The notes: generated by a model not told the origin, from the sequence alone. 64,000 bases of DNA from Agapanthus africanus (GCA_030015575.1 JASDDO010000008.1:82871965-82935964); one strand, 5' to 3'; shown: positions 21,596-33,800, counted from the first letter of the stretch. Translations and numbers: made by a program.

Positions 21596-21808
21596 CTCAG
21601 TAGTAGTTTTGCCGGCGGCAAAGAGCTCGACAAGGTGGAGGAGGCCGGGGATTCTACTGTCGAGGAGACTTGGTGGCGGCAAAGAGATCAACGCGCTCGC
21701 GGCGAGACTGTGGTGCGGCCAACAACGACGAGGAAGTTGATGACGGGTGTAGTGGTGATGAGGCGTGCGTGGGAATCGATCGCGGGTGTTGGGAAATTTT
21801 GGGGACAA
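21596..21808 (-). pseudogene. Candidate CACTA first exon
   Basis: The minus strand from ATG (21808) runs about 70 codons, His/Pro/Arg-rich then ELFAAGKTTTE, up to ACTACTGAG followed by GTGAGT (21595-21590), a consensus splice donor. It is close to the element's 5' end. The corresponding stretch in copy 2 (38400-38610) keeps the donor. I do not recognise the protein; it could equally be 5' UTR. Confidence 0.4.
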
Positions 21809-21829
21809 TAGGGAAATTACCGAGCTTTA

Positions 21830-22036
21830 TTTTTTTTTATAAATAACCCTTTGTTGCCCCTATGGATTTATCCGTAGGGCTTTCTTTTGCGGCTCCGTAG
21901 GGCCAAATAAAATATTACATTTTATTATTTTTTAATTAATCTGTAGGGCACCGTAGGGAAAACCCGATGACCCCACGGATTAATCCATAGGGCAATAAAA
22001 AGTTGCCCCTAGGGATTCCTATCTCCGTAGGGGCAA
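21830..22036. repeat. CACTA subterminal repeats
   Basis: Repeated CCGTAGGG/CCCTACGG and GTTGCCCCTA motifs in both orientations (for example at about 21853, 21870, 21893, 21942, 21951, 22000, 22026), the pattern of the subterminal repeats bound by the CACTA accessory protein. Copy 2 lacks about 35 bp of this block. Confidence 0.75.
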
Positions 22037-22054
22037 CCCCTTATTGTAGTAGTG
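22037..22054 (-). other. CACTA 5' terminal inverted repeat
   Basis: The minus strand reads CACTACTACAATAAGGGG from 22054. An identical terminus ends copy 2 at 38816. CTT follows on the right in both copies and is the candidate 3-bp duplication. Confidence 0.85.
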
Positions 22055-23328
22055 CTTGTCTAAAACTATAAAAATCATAAGTAAACAGAATATAGTACGA
22101 GTACCAACCCCTTGTCCTAATGGATATCGGAAAACATACAATACTTTGTATAAGTCCTCTGAGTTTAATAACTCAAATCTTGTGCATCGTAGGTTGAAAA
22201 CTGTGTTATGGTTAAGAAGAATTACACTATTGTTGAATGTACCTTACCTAACCATCAACTGATATAGATAAATATCATAAACATAATTTCAAAAAGTTAT
22301 ATGTCAATTTATAAATAAACGTACAGATATATCGGTTTGAAATTGGTGCATAACAACGGATATTCAAAACCAAAAATTTGCCGTTAGGCAAAACCCAGGC
22401 GATTTCTTCAAATCTCACCAATTCCAAAGAATTCTGATATATTGAGAATCTAATCACCCAATTCCCAATATTCTACTCCCAATAAGTATCTGTAACGCCA
22501 AACAGATGTGAGAATCAAGTCTGGTAAATACATACCATAGAGTCGGAATCTAATTGGGAAAACAGTTTTCAATTAATACCGCACAGTAAAACTGAAACAT
22601 GAAAATGTTTAGAAGGGGTGGCCGGGTATTCCTAGTAATGTCTCTTCCACTATCCAGATTCCTGACAGTAGTCGCAATTTCTTTGCCCTTACCCCAATCC
22701 CTATATATGTCTTTACTTCTTACATTCTGTACACCATACTTAGGCTAATTGGTTTTCTTTCTTCCCTATCTTTCAGCACCGGTCTAAGGTTTGGAAGAAG
22801 ACTATCCAATAAGCGTAATAGGTGTACTATCCTAATATTAGGAGCTCTCGCAACCTGAGAGAAGGTAAAAATAAAAGACAACCGAATAATCCTATTCAAT
22901 TTCTCCAGAACCGGAATCAATCCTCGAACAGAAACAAGTTTCTTCGAGTTTGTATGTAACTATACGATGGTGTAAGTCGATGTCGCGTACCCCGCGGGTT
23001 CACGGGGAGGCGAAATACACAAAAAACGATTTTTACAAAGCTTGCAACACCGACTTAAACTCTGGGATCTTTACGAAACCTTAACTAGCAAACTACTTGG
23101 AGGTTTAACTACTATGAAGAGTTTTTATACCTCCATGTACATGTCCTTCGGGTCTTCTTATCCTCTTCTTGAGCTCCTCAAGTGTACGGATCGAGCTTGC
23201 AACGTCTGCCTCCTCGCGTCAAAGACGATCCACCCGAGAGTATGTACTTCAAGCTCCAACCTCTAAACCGAGATAATTAGGGTATCTAGTTTGCTAAGTT
23301 AAGTAGCCTAGAAGATGTAGAGAATGAT
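22055..23328. other. Unassigned flank, copy 1
   Basis: Between the CACTA terminus and the LARD LTR; repeated at 38817-40091. No product recognised. A 66-residue minus frame (22920-22720) and a 74-residue plus frame (23042-23266) are short and lack family motifs. The last 0.5 kb may be the left part of the copia LTR that continues at 50896 after the LARD, since that LTR lacks about 0.6 kb compared with 3881-6078. A LARD insertion in copy 2 fits that reading. Confidence 0.45.
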
Positions 23329-26300
23329 TGTAACATTTCAGAAGATATAAAATATTATTTTTGGAATTTAATATTAAAATAATATATTTCGCAAAAACTA
23401 CCCGATTTGCGAAATTGGGGTTTTCGTAAAATGGTATAAATATATATCAATATTTGTGAAATAATTGGAGATTAAAATGATTTATTCCTTTAAAAATATA
23501 TTTATTGGATTTGAAATTTTTATAATTAATTATATGCAGTTTAAATAAAAATTGATTAGTGCACTACTAATCGCGATTAAACTAAATCCGTGTTTCTACA
23601 TTTTCCATGGCTAGTGCACCATATCATGTTGCATTTTATTGCATGTTATTTTATTTGTGTTGTTTTATTGGTATTATGTGAATTATTGCGGGAAAGAAAA
23701 TGAGAAGACAAGAGAGAATTATTGGAGAGAGAGAGAGAGAGGGGTATGGGCTTGTGAGAGGGTGAGAATAAGAGAGAGTGAGGATAAGAGAGAGAGAGAG
23801 GGCCGACATCTTTCCTCCCCCGTTATTTGTCCATCACCTCCTTCATCCTTATACTCCCTCCACTTCTACCTCCATGGATCACCTCAAAAACATTGCCAAA
23901 ACCCTATACTCTCTTCATTAAAAATGATTCCCACCTCTCTACAAACCCATTGGACCTTTCAAAGTTGGATTTTGAAAACTTTGAGCAACTCAAGAAAATT
24001 CTTGAGTTGCCAAATGAGGTATTTCCTATACCATTAGCTTAGTAATTTAGTTTCTTTAGTTTCTATTTTAGTTTAGAATTGGTTTAGTGAGGATTAGTGA
24101 TGTTTGGAAATTCCAACAGAGGGTTTGGGTGATTGTGTGGACTTGTGTTATGTAATGGCTATTTACAAGACCTTAGTGTTGATTTTATGGCATAGAAAAC
24201 TGAATAGAAACCGAAATACGGAGTTAGGAATTTCCCCGTGTCGGTTTTGTGAAGTTATGTTAGCCTATAGGGTATCTGGAGCTACTGGGGCATTTTAAAG
24301 AAAATCCAGCAAGTCCATTGACCTAGGCGAACGACCAGAAGACCACCACCTAAGTTCGAACCAATTCTAACCTATTAAGGCCGGCGAGCTCGGATATATT
24401 GGCATTGTCGCCAGATTTCTGGTGGTGTCTGGGGTTGGGTTTTTGGCTGTAGCTCATAATCTCTATAAACAACCCTCTGTACTTGCTTGTTTTGTCCCAA
24501 TTAACCATAGCTAAAATCTGGGAGCTGTTGTGAGTGTTTTGGGCAAAGTTTTCCGAGGTTTGAATGCTTATTTTTGATGTTTGGATTTGTATTTGGTTGT
24601 TGGACGTTTGTACGTCAACAACAAAGCTTGTTTGATTGTTTTTGCATGCGTAAGCTATGGATTCTAACCCATAGGCAATTCGTGTGCCGTATCGGTTTTC
24701 GGACATTGATTTTAATAGCATTTCGATTGTGTATTGATTGTAGGTACCTTCGCGTGGATTCCGAGACGACGAAGCACATCGACTACGGCTGAACAGGGAG
24801 TTCCACATGTGAGTAGATTTATATCTACGAGGGAAGTCGGGTGGATGGCGTATATCACTCCCGCAAATTTTAAATGGAAACCGATATATAGAATATGGTT
24901 AGAGAAACTTATACTAGGAACCTATGGATGGAATTAAAGGTTTTAGTGTGAATGATATGATTGATATGGATGTCTCGAATTGATATATGAGGATATGAAA
25001 TGTGAATATGAATCGCAATATATAGACATAGTGCAAGAGAATAAGTATGAGATTATAGTAGCATGATATGAGATCGATAAATACGACATGAGATTAATAA
25101 GATAGAATGTATATGTAAGATGACTTGATGTGAGATATTGATGTGATGAAAAGAGTATACAATGAGAAATGATGACTTGGTTTGATATGTCATTATACGG
25201 ATGCGAGTCGATATGAGATAATTGATACCTTTGTCGGTCCTATGATATGAGATTGATACGGATGCGACCTGAGATATAGGTATACATATATAATTATTGC
25301 GAATGATGAGTGATATGCCGTACAAGACTTTAGATCCGTAAGTGATGTTGTGAGGCTGGATTGCCGATTGATAGATTCATCGACTCGGATATGTTATAGA
25401 AATGTATACCTTATAGAGTTGTGCTTATGATGTACCTTATGCTACGTCCATGATATTCTCATTGTATTATATATACCTGTGCTAGTATACCTACACCATT
25501 ATCGATGATGCGTATGTTACACTTACACAGATTGACCGGCTCACACACTTTCATTATCGATAATTGCTATGTCACTACACAGTAGAATTGCTACATCATG
25601 CTATGATTCTAAATTGCTCAGTACTGTCACATGACTCGTTGGCATGATAGACTTGCTATGCTCACATCATTATACTATGTCGCATGATATACTTGATATG
25701 CTCACATTTTTGTTCTATGTTTGCATACATCATGCTTTATGATTATATGCATTGAGATGCTGTTTTCATGAGATTCTGGATTTAAGAACCGTGGTTATAT
25801 TTCAAAAGAAAGTATGTATTGTTTTAAAAACCCGGTTTCTATTGATATAATATTTTTGAGACGTCCACCATGAGTTTTCACGACTCTGAGATTGGTATGT
25901 GAAACTCGATTCGAGAAACGGTAGGCACCGTCTGCGGGTACATGGTGGACCCGGTGACGTACCCAAAGAAGACTCGTATAGTTAGGCTGTGAGCCTGGTA
26001 GGGGAGCACTACCCACCGGTGATATTTTTGGACTCGGCGGTTATTCGGAGGATACCGACCGGAGTCGTGAGATGGATATGAGGGCCGACCTGAGTATGCG
26101 TCGCCTGAGGGCCGATCTGAGGATGCGGTGCCTGAGATAGGAGGATTTACGTGTCGATGCTGGACATGTGTTTCTTGATGTTTCGAGTGTCAGTGTTGGA
26201 CACTCAGATTCTATGATTTGATGTGTCGTTGATGGACACACGTTGGTTGTTATCCTCATATATACATGCCTATGCTTTCATGATGTTTCCATGATGTTAT

Positions 26301-26549
26301 TTGTGTCATTGATGGACACATGGATGATATCCACCTGCATATAGGCATATGTTTCAGATGTTGATTGTATACATCATTGGCATTGATTATATTGTTGACA
26401 TATACGCATATACGGTCACCCTAGATATCATAGTATTACCTTCATGATATAGTTGACCTAGGAATCATTGTTTTATTCGATTTCTACCTGCTGATGTTTT
26501 CTATTCATGAGTTGGCAACTCACCCCCGTTGTGCCACAGTTCTTGCAGG
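23329..26549 (+). mobile_element. LARD LTR, truncated copy (LTR C)
   Basis: Starts TGTAACATTTCAGAAGATAT and aligns with LTRs A (40092) and B (47008) up to ...CCACAGTTCTTGCAGG. The last 0.65 kb of the LTR is missing and the sequence changes at once to Athila env. It keeps the roughly 120-bp stretch around 24870-24990 that LTR A has lost. The base string before it (AGATGTAGAGAATGAT) is the same as before LTR A, so it was copied together with its flank. Confidence 0.9.
24744..24808 (+). other. Exon-like block in LARD LTR C
   Basis: 65 nt preceded by TTGATTGTAG and followed by GTGAGTAGATTTATATCTAC. Here the last exon bases are CAT, where A and B have TAG and CAG. Confidence 0.5.
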
Positions 26550-26616
26550 GTGCTCATGCCCTGCTCCAAACCCGTCACTCGCTGATCAAGGTTGGTCATC
26601 ATCCCTATCAATCTTT

Positions 26617-27495
26617 CTACCCCCTATGGATTCTTCTAAGTAAGCACGCTTGTGCAGCAGGGGTAAGCTCTTTATCACTCGCGGTCGAGCTGGAGCTAGG
26701 GGTCTTGGCCATCACGTCCTCGGCCGGCTCAGTGTGCGACCGTAAATCATGTAATCGTGTATAGGACGTGGAGACACCCTCAAGAAGGGGTCGAACAGGA
26801 ATTCCACCATGCATATAAAATTCTAATTCCTCAACAGAGAGGAAATTGCGACACGGTTGTGTCACCAACATAGGACATGGGTAATTGGAAGCCCTCTTTC
26901 CAGCACCAATTGAGTGAAGTAAAACAGTGCACATATCGTAATTGGGGTTTCGAGTTATTAGTGTGTGCACTATATATTGTGATGGTGTGAAAAAATTTGT
27001 ATTGTGCGAACTTCCAAAAATATTATTTTGTGCCCAACGGCACACAGTTAAGACGTTCGCAAAAAGCGTTCGGGCCTGGATGCTTTTTCGTGGCTCCCTA
27101 AAGCAGTCGTTTCCCATTAATGGTAGGTAGTCCTCAAATCGGAGGGGTTGATCGTGAATGGGGAGTCTAGGTATTAAGGTGACTTCATGGATGAAATCCC
27201 TATCAATTATTATTTTCCTATCCGCCCACATTAATCTAATGTACCTGTGTTGTGCAAGACAACCCTCCTCCATGCATTCAAAAAAATGGGTGATAAGATC
27301 CGGAAGCGCGAAGGCATTTGGATGGTTAAATAGTAAAAAGTTCCATCCGCACCTTCGGATCTTATCACCGAAGTAACTACCATAAACTATGTGTGCAAGT
27401 ATTTGGGAAAAATCCCTTTCAAATTGTAGTGTAGGTGCCATCACAGAGAGAAAATGCAGAAAAATTAAATCTACAGAGAGATGACAGAAGGGCAA
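26617..27495 (-). pseudogene. Athila env-position ORF
   Basis: A 292-residue minus-strand frame placed after integrase, where Athila elements carry an env-like ORF. It contains HYRI-type RYIRLMWADRKIIIDRDFI, PRLPIHDQPLRFEDYL, FTPSQYIVHTLITRNPNYDM and SNYPCPMLVTQPC, wording like the 'putative plant transposon protein' domain often found there. No signal peptide or clear transmembrane segment is evident, so env function is not supported. The stop at 26617 is followed by more sequence in the same style (LDQRVTGLEQGM, possibly coiled coil) up to the 26549 junction, so the ORF was originally longer. Confidence 0.6.
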
Positions 27496-27902
27496 ACCTC
27501 CTCTGAAATTTTCAGAGGGAGAAGAGGATGGAAAGTGGCGGAAGCGCGGCGGATCTCGTCTTCGGCGGCGGTTGCGCGGCGGATAGAGGCAATCTCTCTG
27601 CAGAACTTGGAGCGGCGGCTAGGGTTTTGAGGGAGGGAGAAATTAGGGTTCTGTAAATGCAGAGGAGGGGTCGGGTTGTATTTATAAGGGGGTGTTTTGG
27701 TTATTTGCAAAAAGGACCCCTTAAAAAGAGGAATTTATTTTGTAAAGAAAAAAATGTATTATTTATTTATTTATTTAATAGAACTGAATATTTACAAAAA
27801 TACCCCCGAAAATTTAATATTATTTTTATATAATTATTTTTTTTATATATAATTACAAGTGGTACATACCCCCAAACTTATTTGAAACAATGTTTCCATT
27901 AT
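27496..27902. other. AT-rich spacer between integrase and env ORF
   Basis: Contains a TATT/ATTT-rich low-complexity stretch (27740-27890) and GC-richer sequence just before the env frame. No gene recognised. It would act as leader for a spliced env RNA if one is made. Confidence 0.5.
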
Positions 27903-29115
27903 TTATGGCTGGATAATTGAAATTTGGGGGTAGATGGAGAAAGATAAGTCAATGTAAATCGGCTCCTGCAACATCAGGAGCTCTTCCAAAGGGTTAGCGG
28001 TGAGGAACAGTTTAAGCCTGTGTCCGTTCACTTTAAATAGTGAACCGTCCTCCGGATTTTCTAAGTCGACCGCACCGTGCGGATATACGGTGCATACAAA
28101 AAATGGTCCTTTCCATCGAGATCTGAGCTTTCCGGGATGGAAATGTAGCCGGGTGTCGTAAAGTAATACCTGTTGACCAGGTGTGAATGTTTTGCGCATA
28201 AGGTGTTTATCGTGAAACACCTTCGTTCGGTTTTTACGACAACCGCGTTCTCATAAGCTTCATCCCGAAACTCATTCAATTCACTTAACTGCAGCTTTCT
28301 ATGGCTGCCCGTATCTTCGATAGATTGATTAAGCTCTTTTATTGTCCAAAATGCGCGATGCTCTATTTCTACTAGAAGGTGGCAAGCCTTTGCGTAAACA
28401 AGCCGATAAGGAGACATGCCAAGATCGGTGTTATAGGCAGTTCGAAATGTCCAAAGGACATCAGTAAGTTTTAAAGACCAATCCTTACGCTTTTTGGAAA
28501 CCGTTTTCTCCAAAATCTGTTTGATTTGCCGATTTGAAATCTCGGCCTGCCCACATGTTTGGGGGTGATAGGGCGTTGATAACTTATGATTAATGGAATA
28601 TTTCTGCATCAAGAACTCGAAAGTCCTATTATAGAAATGATTTCCATTGTCGCTAATGATTGCTCGGGGTGCCCAAACTGGGAGAAAATGTTTTCCTTGA
28701 GGAATCTAACGACAACCTTATTGTCATTAGTCCGGCTGGGTACAGCCTCGACCCACTTAGAAACATAATCAACAGCGAGAATAATATACAAGTTCCCAAA
28801 AGAATTGGGAAACGGCCCCATAAAATCAATCCCCCAAACATCAAAAATTTCCACAACCAAGATTGGTTGGAGCGGCATTTCGTTTCTCCTGGATATTCGG
28901 CCCAAGTGTTGGCACCGGGAGCACGTCTTGCAGTAATCATGTGCGTATTTAAAGAGTTGTGGCCAGTAGAAACCACACTGCAAGATCTTTTCGGCTGTCT
29001 TTCCAGGGCCAAAATGCCCGCCACATGCTTGATTGTGGAAAAATGACAGCACGCTCTTGAATTCATTATCGGGGACACACCGACGAATAATCTGGTCTGG
29101 ACAGTACTTGAACAT
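27903..29115 (-). pseudogene. Athila integrase
   Basis: 29115-28609 holds the zinc-binding region ([30 protein letters not shown]) and the first catalytic Asp in [15 protein letters not shown], then [14 protein letters not shown]. The frame changes near 28610, and 28612-28061 continues with KLSTPYHPQTCGQAEISNRQ (catalytic Glu) and LLWTFRTAYNTDLGMSPYRL-type sequence. A further shift near 28220 leads to 28220-27903, with [20 protein letters not shown] and RWKGPF, the GPY/F-like tail. It is therefore three frame pieces of one integrase, disabled. Confidence 0.87.
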
Positions 29116-29145
29116 ATAAGGTTCGTCCCAGTAAAAGTGTTTTAC

Positions 29146-29982
29146 CTAGGAAAGGAATCGGAGTCTATCCTGTTTTGACCATTCATTCGGCAGTAGTCCG
29201 GTGGCTAGATAGTTCACAATATCTGCGAACCAAGGTTCGCATGATACTGTCAAGAGCTGCTCATCCGTAAAAACGTCGTTTATCGGAAATTGAAGTGTCG
29301 GCGAAGAAGGGAGGCGTGAAAGATGGTCGGCGACTACGTTTTCGCATCCTCTTTTGTCTTTGATGACAAGGTCAAACTCTTGGAGTAAGAGGATCCAACG
29401 GATCAGCCGAGATTTTGCGTTCTTCTTTGCAAAAAGATGGCGAAGAGCCGAATGGTCAGTGTATACGATGACTGGAGAGCCAATCAAGTAGGGCTTGAAC
29501 TTTTCTAAGGCAAACACAACAGCCAAGAATTCCTTCTTGGTTGTTGTGTAATTTAATTGGGCATCGTTCAAGGTTCGGCTAGCATAATAGATTACATGCG
29601 GCATCTTATCAATGTGCTGTCCAAGGACAACACCAATGGCAACATCGGATGCATCGCATATAATCTCAAATGGATATGTCCAGTCAGGAGAAAAATGAAC
29701 GGGAGCAGAAGTAAGTGAGTTTTTTAATGACTCGAACGCATTCATACAGCTCGAGTCGAAATCGAATGTGGTGTCCTTGGCCAGCAAAAGAGTCAAGGGT
29801 CTAGCAATCTTGTTAAAGTCCTTGATGAACCGTCTATAGAAATCGGCATGGCCAAGGAAGGCTCGAATGTCTCGGACGCACTTGGGAGGAGGGAGATTGG
29901 AAATGACTTCAATCTTCGCTTTATCCATTTCAATGCCATTTTGCAAGATGATATGTCCTAAGACAATACCTTCACGCACCAT
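29146..29982 (-). pseudogene. Athila RT end and RNase H
   Basis: The minus strand starts [20 protein letters not shown], then [20 protein letters not shown] (RT end), [19 protein letters not shown] (RNase H Asp), [37 protein letters not shown] and [12 protein letters not shown]. The frame ends by a stop before the integrase zinc region. It is separated from the main RT piece by two clustered stops at about 29985-29998, where Trp and Cys codons are usual. Confidence 0.88.
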
Positions 29983-29997
29983 GAAGTGTCACTTCTC

Positions 29998-30597
29998 CTA
30001 ATTTAAAGTAAGGTTCTTATCCTTACACCGGGTAAGGACCGCGTCTAGATGTAGCAAACACTCATCAAAGGAGTCGCCGAAAATAGAGAAATCATCCATG
30101 AAGATCTCCAAGAAGTTTTCCACCATGTCTGAAAAAATTCCAATCATACACCGCTGGAAAGTAGCGGGCGCATTGCATAACCCAAAGGGCATGCGACGAT
30201 ATGCAAACGTGCCGAAAGGACAAGTGAATGTGATCTTGTCCTGATCTTTTTCGGCGATAGGAATTTGATTATAGCCAGAGTAGCCATCCAAAAAGCAGTA
30301 GTATTCATGCCCAGCCAATCGTTCAAGCATTTGGTCAATGAAAGGTAATGGAAAGTGGTCTTTCCATGTCGCGGCGTTGAGTTTCCTATAATCGATGCAT
30401 ACTCGCCACCCGGTTTGGGTGCGAGTAGGAATTAACTCGTTCGCCTCATTTGTTATGACCATTATGCCTGATTTCTTGGGGACAACGTGAATGGGGTTAA
30501 CCCACTGACTATCAGAGATAGGGTAAATGATACCATTATCAAGACACTTTACGATCTCCTTTTTAACAGCCTCCTTCGTGACTGGGTTGAGTCGTCT
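29998..30597 (-). pseudogene. Athila reverse transcriptase, main domain
   Basis: The minus strand from RLNPVTKEAVKKEIVKCLDN (about 30590) through WVNPIHVVPKKSG, RVCIDYRKLNAATWKDHFPL, FLDGYSGYNQIPIAEKDQDK, RRMPFGLCNAPATFQRCM and the catalytic IFMDDFSIFG (FMDD in place of YxDD, common in Athila). A TGA/TAG stop at 30598 cuts it from the upstream linker, and stops at about 29990 cut it from RNase H. Confidence 0.9.
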
Positions 30598-31101
30598 CTA
30601 TGGATCCCTGGCTGGTTTGGCATTATCCATCATATGAATGTGATGTTCAACGATCAAGGGACTAATCCCCTTGATGTCCGCCATAGTCCAACCAAAGGCT
30701 TCCCGATTGCTCTGCAAGACTGTCAGAAAGGCTTTCTCTTGCTCCGAGGCTAGAGAAGCCGAGATGATAACAAGGAGGGTCTCATTTTCACCTAAGTAAG
30801 CGTATTTAAGGTGAGACGGCAACAGTTTGAGTTCGAGCGTCGGAAGTGAAACGATTGAAGGTAAAATCGGCGAAAATGTCTCAAACTCAAAGGATTCCAG
30901 CAGAGGTTCAAAATGAGTGTAAGCAACCGAGTCGGATGGTTCAGCTAACTCATCTGAAAACTTAAAGGATTCAAACTCGGGTGGTGACTGGTCAAGTTCG
31001 TTCGAGAAAGTGAAACACTCGTAGTCATTATCGGGAGTAAAATCAGTATCAGGTTCAAGGAGGAACGCACTAGTGGCGTTAAGATTGCTGTGATCGAACA
31101 A
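30598..31101 (-). pseudogene. Athila protease-RT linker
   Basis: A 167-residue minus-strand frame. The N-terminal half is acidic and Phe-rich, without a domain (repeated FExFxFSDEL-type wording). The C-terminal half has LELKLLPSHLKYAYLGENET, SNREAFGWTMADIKGISPLI and HHIHMMDNAKP, the conserved stretch just before RT in Athila polyproteins. It ends in the stop at 30598. Confidence 0.8.
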
Positions 31102-31217
31102 AATTTTTGCGAGTTCACAGTCCTCTAGGGTGATCTCTTGGATTTAGCAAACGTCTAGTATATTAGCATTAGGTTCAGAGGGCTGATTTCCCAACTTAAA
31201 AATGTTGAGTTCAATTG

Positions 31218-31532
31218 TCATGTTTCCAAAAGATAGGTCATCGAACTATTTCGAAAATTGATCACAGCAATCGAGGTTGCAAGGAATGGACGACCGAGTA
31301 TCACCGGAATTTGATTCCGGGGGTTAGCTACAGGTTGTGTATCGAGAACAATAAAATCAACGGGGAATATGAAGTCCCCTACTTTAATCAATACATCCTC
31401 TAGCTCACCCCTAAGATGGGTGATAGATCGGTCGACCATTTGGAGAGTACAATGTGTAGGTTTCAGCTCTCCTATGCCTAATTGCTCATATACCGAATAA
31501 GAAAGTAGGTTAACACTGGCACCAAGATCCAA
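31218..31532 (-). pseudogene. Athila aspartic protease
   Basis: The minus strand starts at the active site: MDLGASVNLLSYSVYEQLGI (D-L-G in place of D-T/S-G, usual in Athila), then TLQMVDRSITHLRGELEDVL and the flap/ILGRPFLATS region (IPVILGRPFLATSIAVINF). The ILGRPFL motif is the second protease signature. The upstream part of the polyprotein is in another frame. Confidence 0.85.
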
Positions 31533-31601
31533 AAGTGCGCGGTTGATGTTCTTATCCCTAATAGTTATTGAAATCGTAGGACAGCCAGGGTCCTTTCGTT
31601 T

Positions 31602-33800
31602 TTAAGGTAAAGGTTGGGTAAGAGCATCACTCACGGCACAAGCTAAGAAAACTTTCTTAGGTACCTGAGATTTCCTTTTCTTAGTGCATAAGTCCTTTAA
31701 GATTTTTGCATAAGAAGAGACTTGTTGGATTGAATCCAAGAGAGGAATATTAATGTTAACCTGTTTAAACAACTCCATAATCTTCTCCATTTGTGGATTT
31801 TATTTATTGGATCTCAACCGGTTTGGAAATGGAACATTTTGAAAATTGGTTGAGTCCAATGCTTGTGGAGGAGATTGTGGAGTTGGAACGGATCCCAGTG
31901 CTGGTATTTTCGTGGCGTGAGATGTGGGTCCGTTCGGAGCAGTAGAAGAAATAGAGCCTTGTGAAGAATGGAGAACGGGCTAAGAAGACGAAAAAGAAGA
32001 AGAAGAAGAAGAAGCGGCCGGAGTGTCATCATCTGTGCCAACGTTGTTTTGCAGCACCCTTCCATATCTCAACGTAGTCATGGCACTCACATTATGGTTT
32101 TGTTGTTCAAGAGCAACATGTGCATTTTGTGGGTGACCAGGATTTGGCAGTGGTTGAGATGGAAGCTTCCCCTTCTCTCGCTCGCTTAAAGCTGCATTCA
32201 TTTGTGCAATCTGGGCTTCGCTGGTTTTGATGCTTTGCCCGTGTGAAGCAGTGTGTTGCACCAAAGACTGAATGGAAGACTGGATGTTGGCGGAGGATTG
32301 AGTTGATTGTTTTAAAAACGCTTCCAGACTTCGTTCTAGCGAGGAAACCTTATCGTTATTTGGTGGAACAAAATTGTTTTGAGGAAAAGAGTTGTTGGGT
32401 GCAAAATTGTTCGTTTGATTTTGGTAAGGTTGGGGTTGGAAAGGCTGCTGATATTGCTGCTGAGTTTGTGGATGTGCTTGTTGTTGAGGAGGAGAAGGCC
32501 TCTGAAAGTTGTTGTTGCTTTGGAATTGCTGCTGATTTTGATTCCAGGCGAAATTGGGGTAGTTCCTCCAACCAGGATTGTAAGTTGAAGAGTATGGATC
32601 ATTTCTTTATCTTTGCTGAAATGCAGTATTGACTTGATCCTGTCCTTGAGCAGGTGGGTTGTAAGGACACTCTTCGGTTAAATGTGATGGATCCGAACAA
32701 CAAGCGCATATAGTGCGAGGTGGAAGAGCAGGGGCAGGAGAAGGCGAAGAGAATTTTCTCTCAATTGCTTCTAGTTTTTGTGTAATCGCTACCATTTCGG
32801 CTTTCATTTCAATCGACATATCAATTTTATGAACGCCCGCCCTAGATAGACTGGAAGAAGTGGACGAAGTGTTCGGTCTAGTAGTTTCCCACTGAAGCGT
32901 TTTTTCAGCAAGATCGTCGAGAAATTGCTAAGCTTCCTCGTCAGATTTGGATAGGAAGTGGCCTTGAAAAATGGTTTCCAACAACTGCTTAGTTGTTGGG
33001 TTCAGTCTTTCGTATAAGGTTTTGCAAAGTTGTCATCTCTCAATACCGTGATGAGGGCACTGAACAAGAAGGTCTTTGTATTGTTCGAAACACTTCCAAA
33101 AAGGTTAGGCAGGAAGCTGGGAAAATTGGTTAATTTCATTCCGTATTCTCGCGGTCTTGTGATTTGGGTAAAACTTTTTAAGAAACGCTTTAACAAACTC
33201 TTCCCAACTGTTTATGGAATGCGATGCAGTACTATACAGCCACTTTTCAGCTAGGTCACACAATCTGAAAGGAATGACTCGTAGCTGTATAGTATCATTA
33301 GACAGTTGGGTTGTCTTCATCATTGCACATACGTTCTGGAATTTGTTGATGAAGATATAAGCATTTTCGGATTCCAGTCCGTGAAATTTAGGCAACATGT
33401 TGATGAAGTAGGGCTTAATTTCGAAATTATCCCCATTTGCGGGCGGTAGTGAAAGACATGTAGGAAGTGTGGAGCGGGTAGGATAGAAACGATCCTGGAG
33501 CGCGAATCGCTGTGGCGCTTCAACAGGAGGTTGTTGCGGATTATTCGTACCCAGTTGAGATAGAATCAGTCCCGAGGTAGGTAAAGGGTTGTTAGGATTG
33601 AATCCTGACATCTCAGAAGAGGATGAAGATGAAGGTGAAGATGTATGAACAGAATTCCGGTCAACGTCGGAGTTGGCCGGCAAAGGTAAGGGTGAAAGAG
33701 GTGTGGATGGAGTTTCGACTTCGGAGTCGATCGCGTAGTCGGTAGCGACTAACGAAATACGAACTAGGCGGGTGCTAGTGTCCCGAGTCCAACCGGACAT
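31602..33800 (-). pseudogene. Athila gag with CCHC knuckle, multiple frames
   Basis: 33800-33105 carries the gag start (MSGWTRDTSTRLVRISLVAT), an acidic Ser/Pro-rich N-terminus and the capsid region (FEIKPYFINMLPKFHGLESE, IQLRVIPFRLCDLAEKWLYS, WEEFVKAFLKKFYP). 32819-32607 has the knuckle CACCSDPSHLTEEC (CX2CX4HX4C). 32600-31602 is Gln/Asn/Ser-rich low complexity, in several short frames. Frame changes around 33100 and 32600 destroy continuity. Gag would coat the RNA. Confidence 0.85.

Larger units (their letters stand above)
14389..22054 (-). mobile_element. CACTA (En/Spm) transposon, split by a solo LTR
   Basis: Minus-strand element. Its 5' terminus is CACTACTACAATAAGGGG (read from 22054), with subterminal CCGTAGGG-type repeats, a candidate first exon (21808-21596), the transposase-associated domain (20161), an acidic repeat segment, TNP2 transposase, DUF4218 and a distal region to about 14870. 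The 3' end is cut by the Tekay-like LTR at 14388 and lies left of it, outside the window. The Athila solo LTR at 18084-19560 splits the TNP2 coding exon. Frames are broken throughout, so this is a non-functional copy that records the insertion order CACTA, then Athila and Tekay-like, then copia. Confidence 0.88.
18084..26549 (+). repeat. Duplicated segment, unit 1 (8.5 kb)
   Basis: Collinear with 34894-43167: Athila LTR, CACTA 5' half, 1.3 kb flank and the first 3.2 kb of the LARD LTR. Homology ends on the right after ...CAGTTCTTGCAGG (26549, equals 43167), where this unit jumps into Athila env sequence. Confidence 0.85.

Noticed and set aside
13475..22054. One CACTA element spanning 13475-22054
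   Set aside because: The termini differ (CACTACAGGAAAAACGG against CACTACTACAATAAGGGG), the flanking 3 bp do not match, and a Tekay LTR boundary lies at 14388.
22720..22920. Host gene exon on the minus strand (66 residues)
   Set aside because: The frame is short and without a recognisable motif, and it is duplicated with substitutions together with transposon sequence.
26617..27495. Functional env gene of the Athila element
   Set aside because: Position fits, but no signal peptide, transmembrane or cleavage site is evident, and the frame is cut by a stop and by the 26549 junction.
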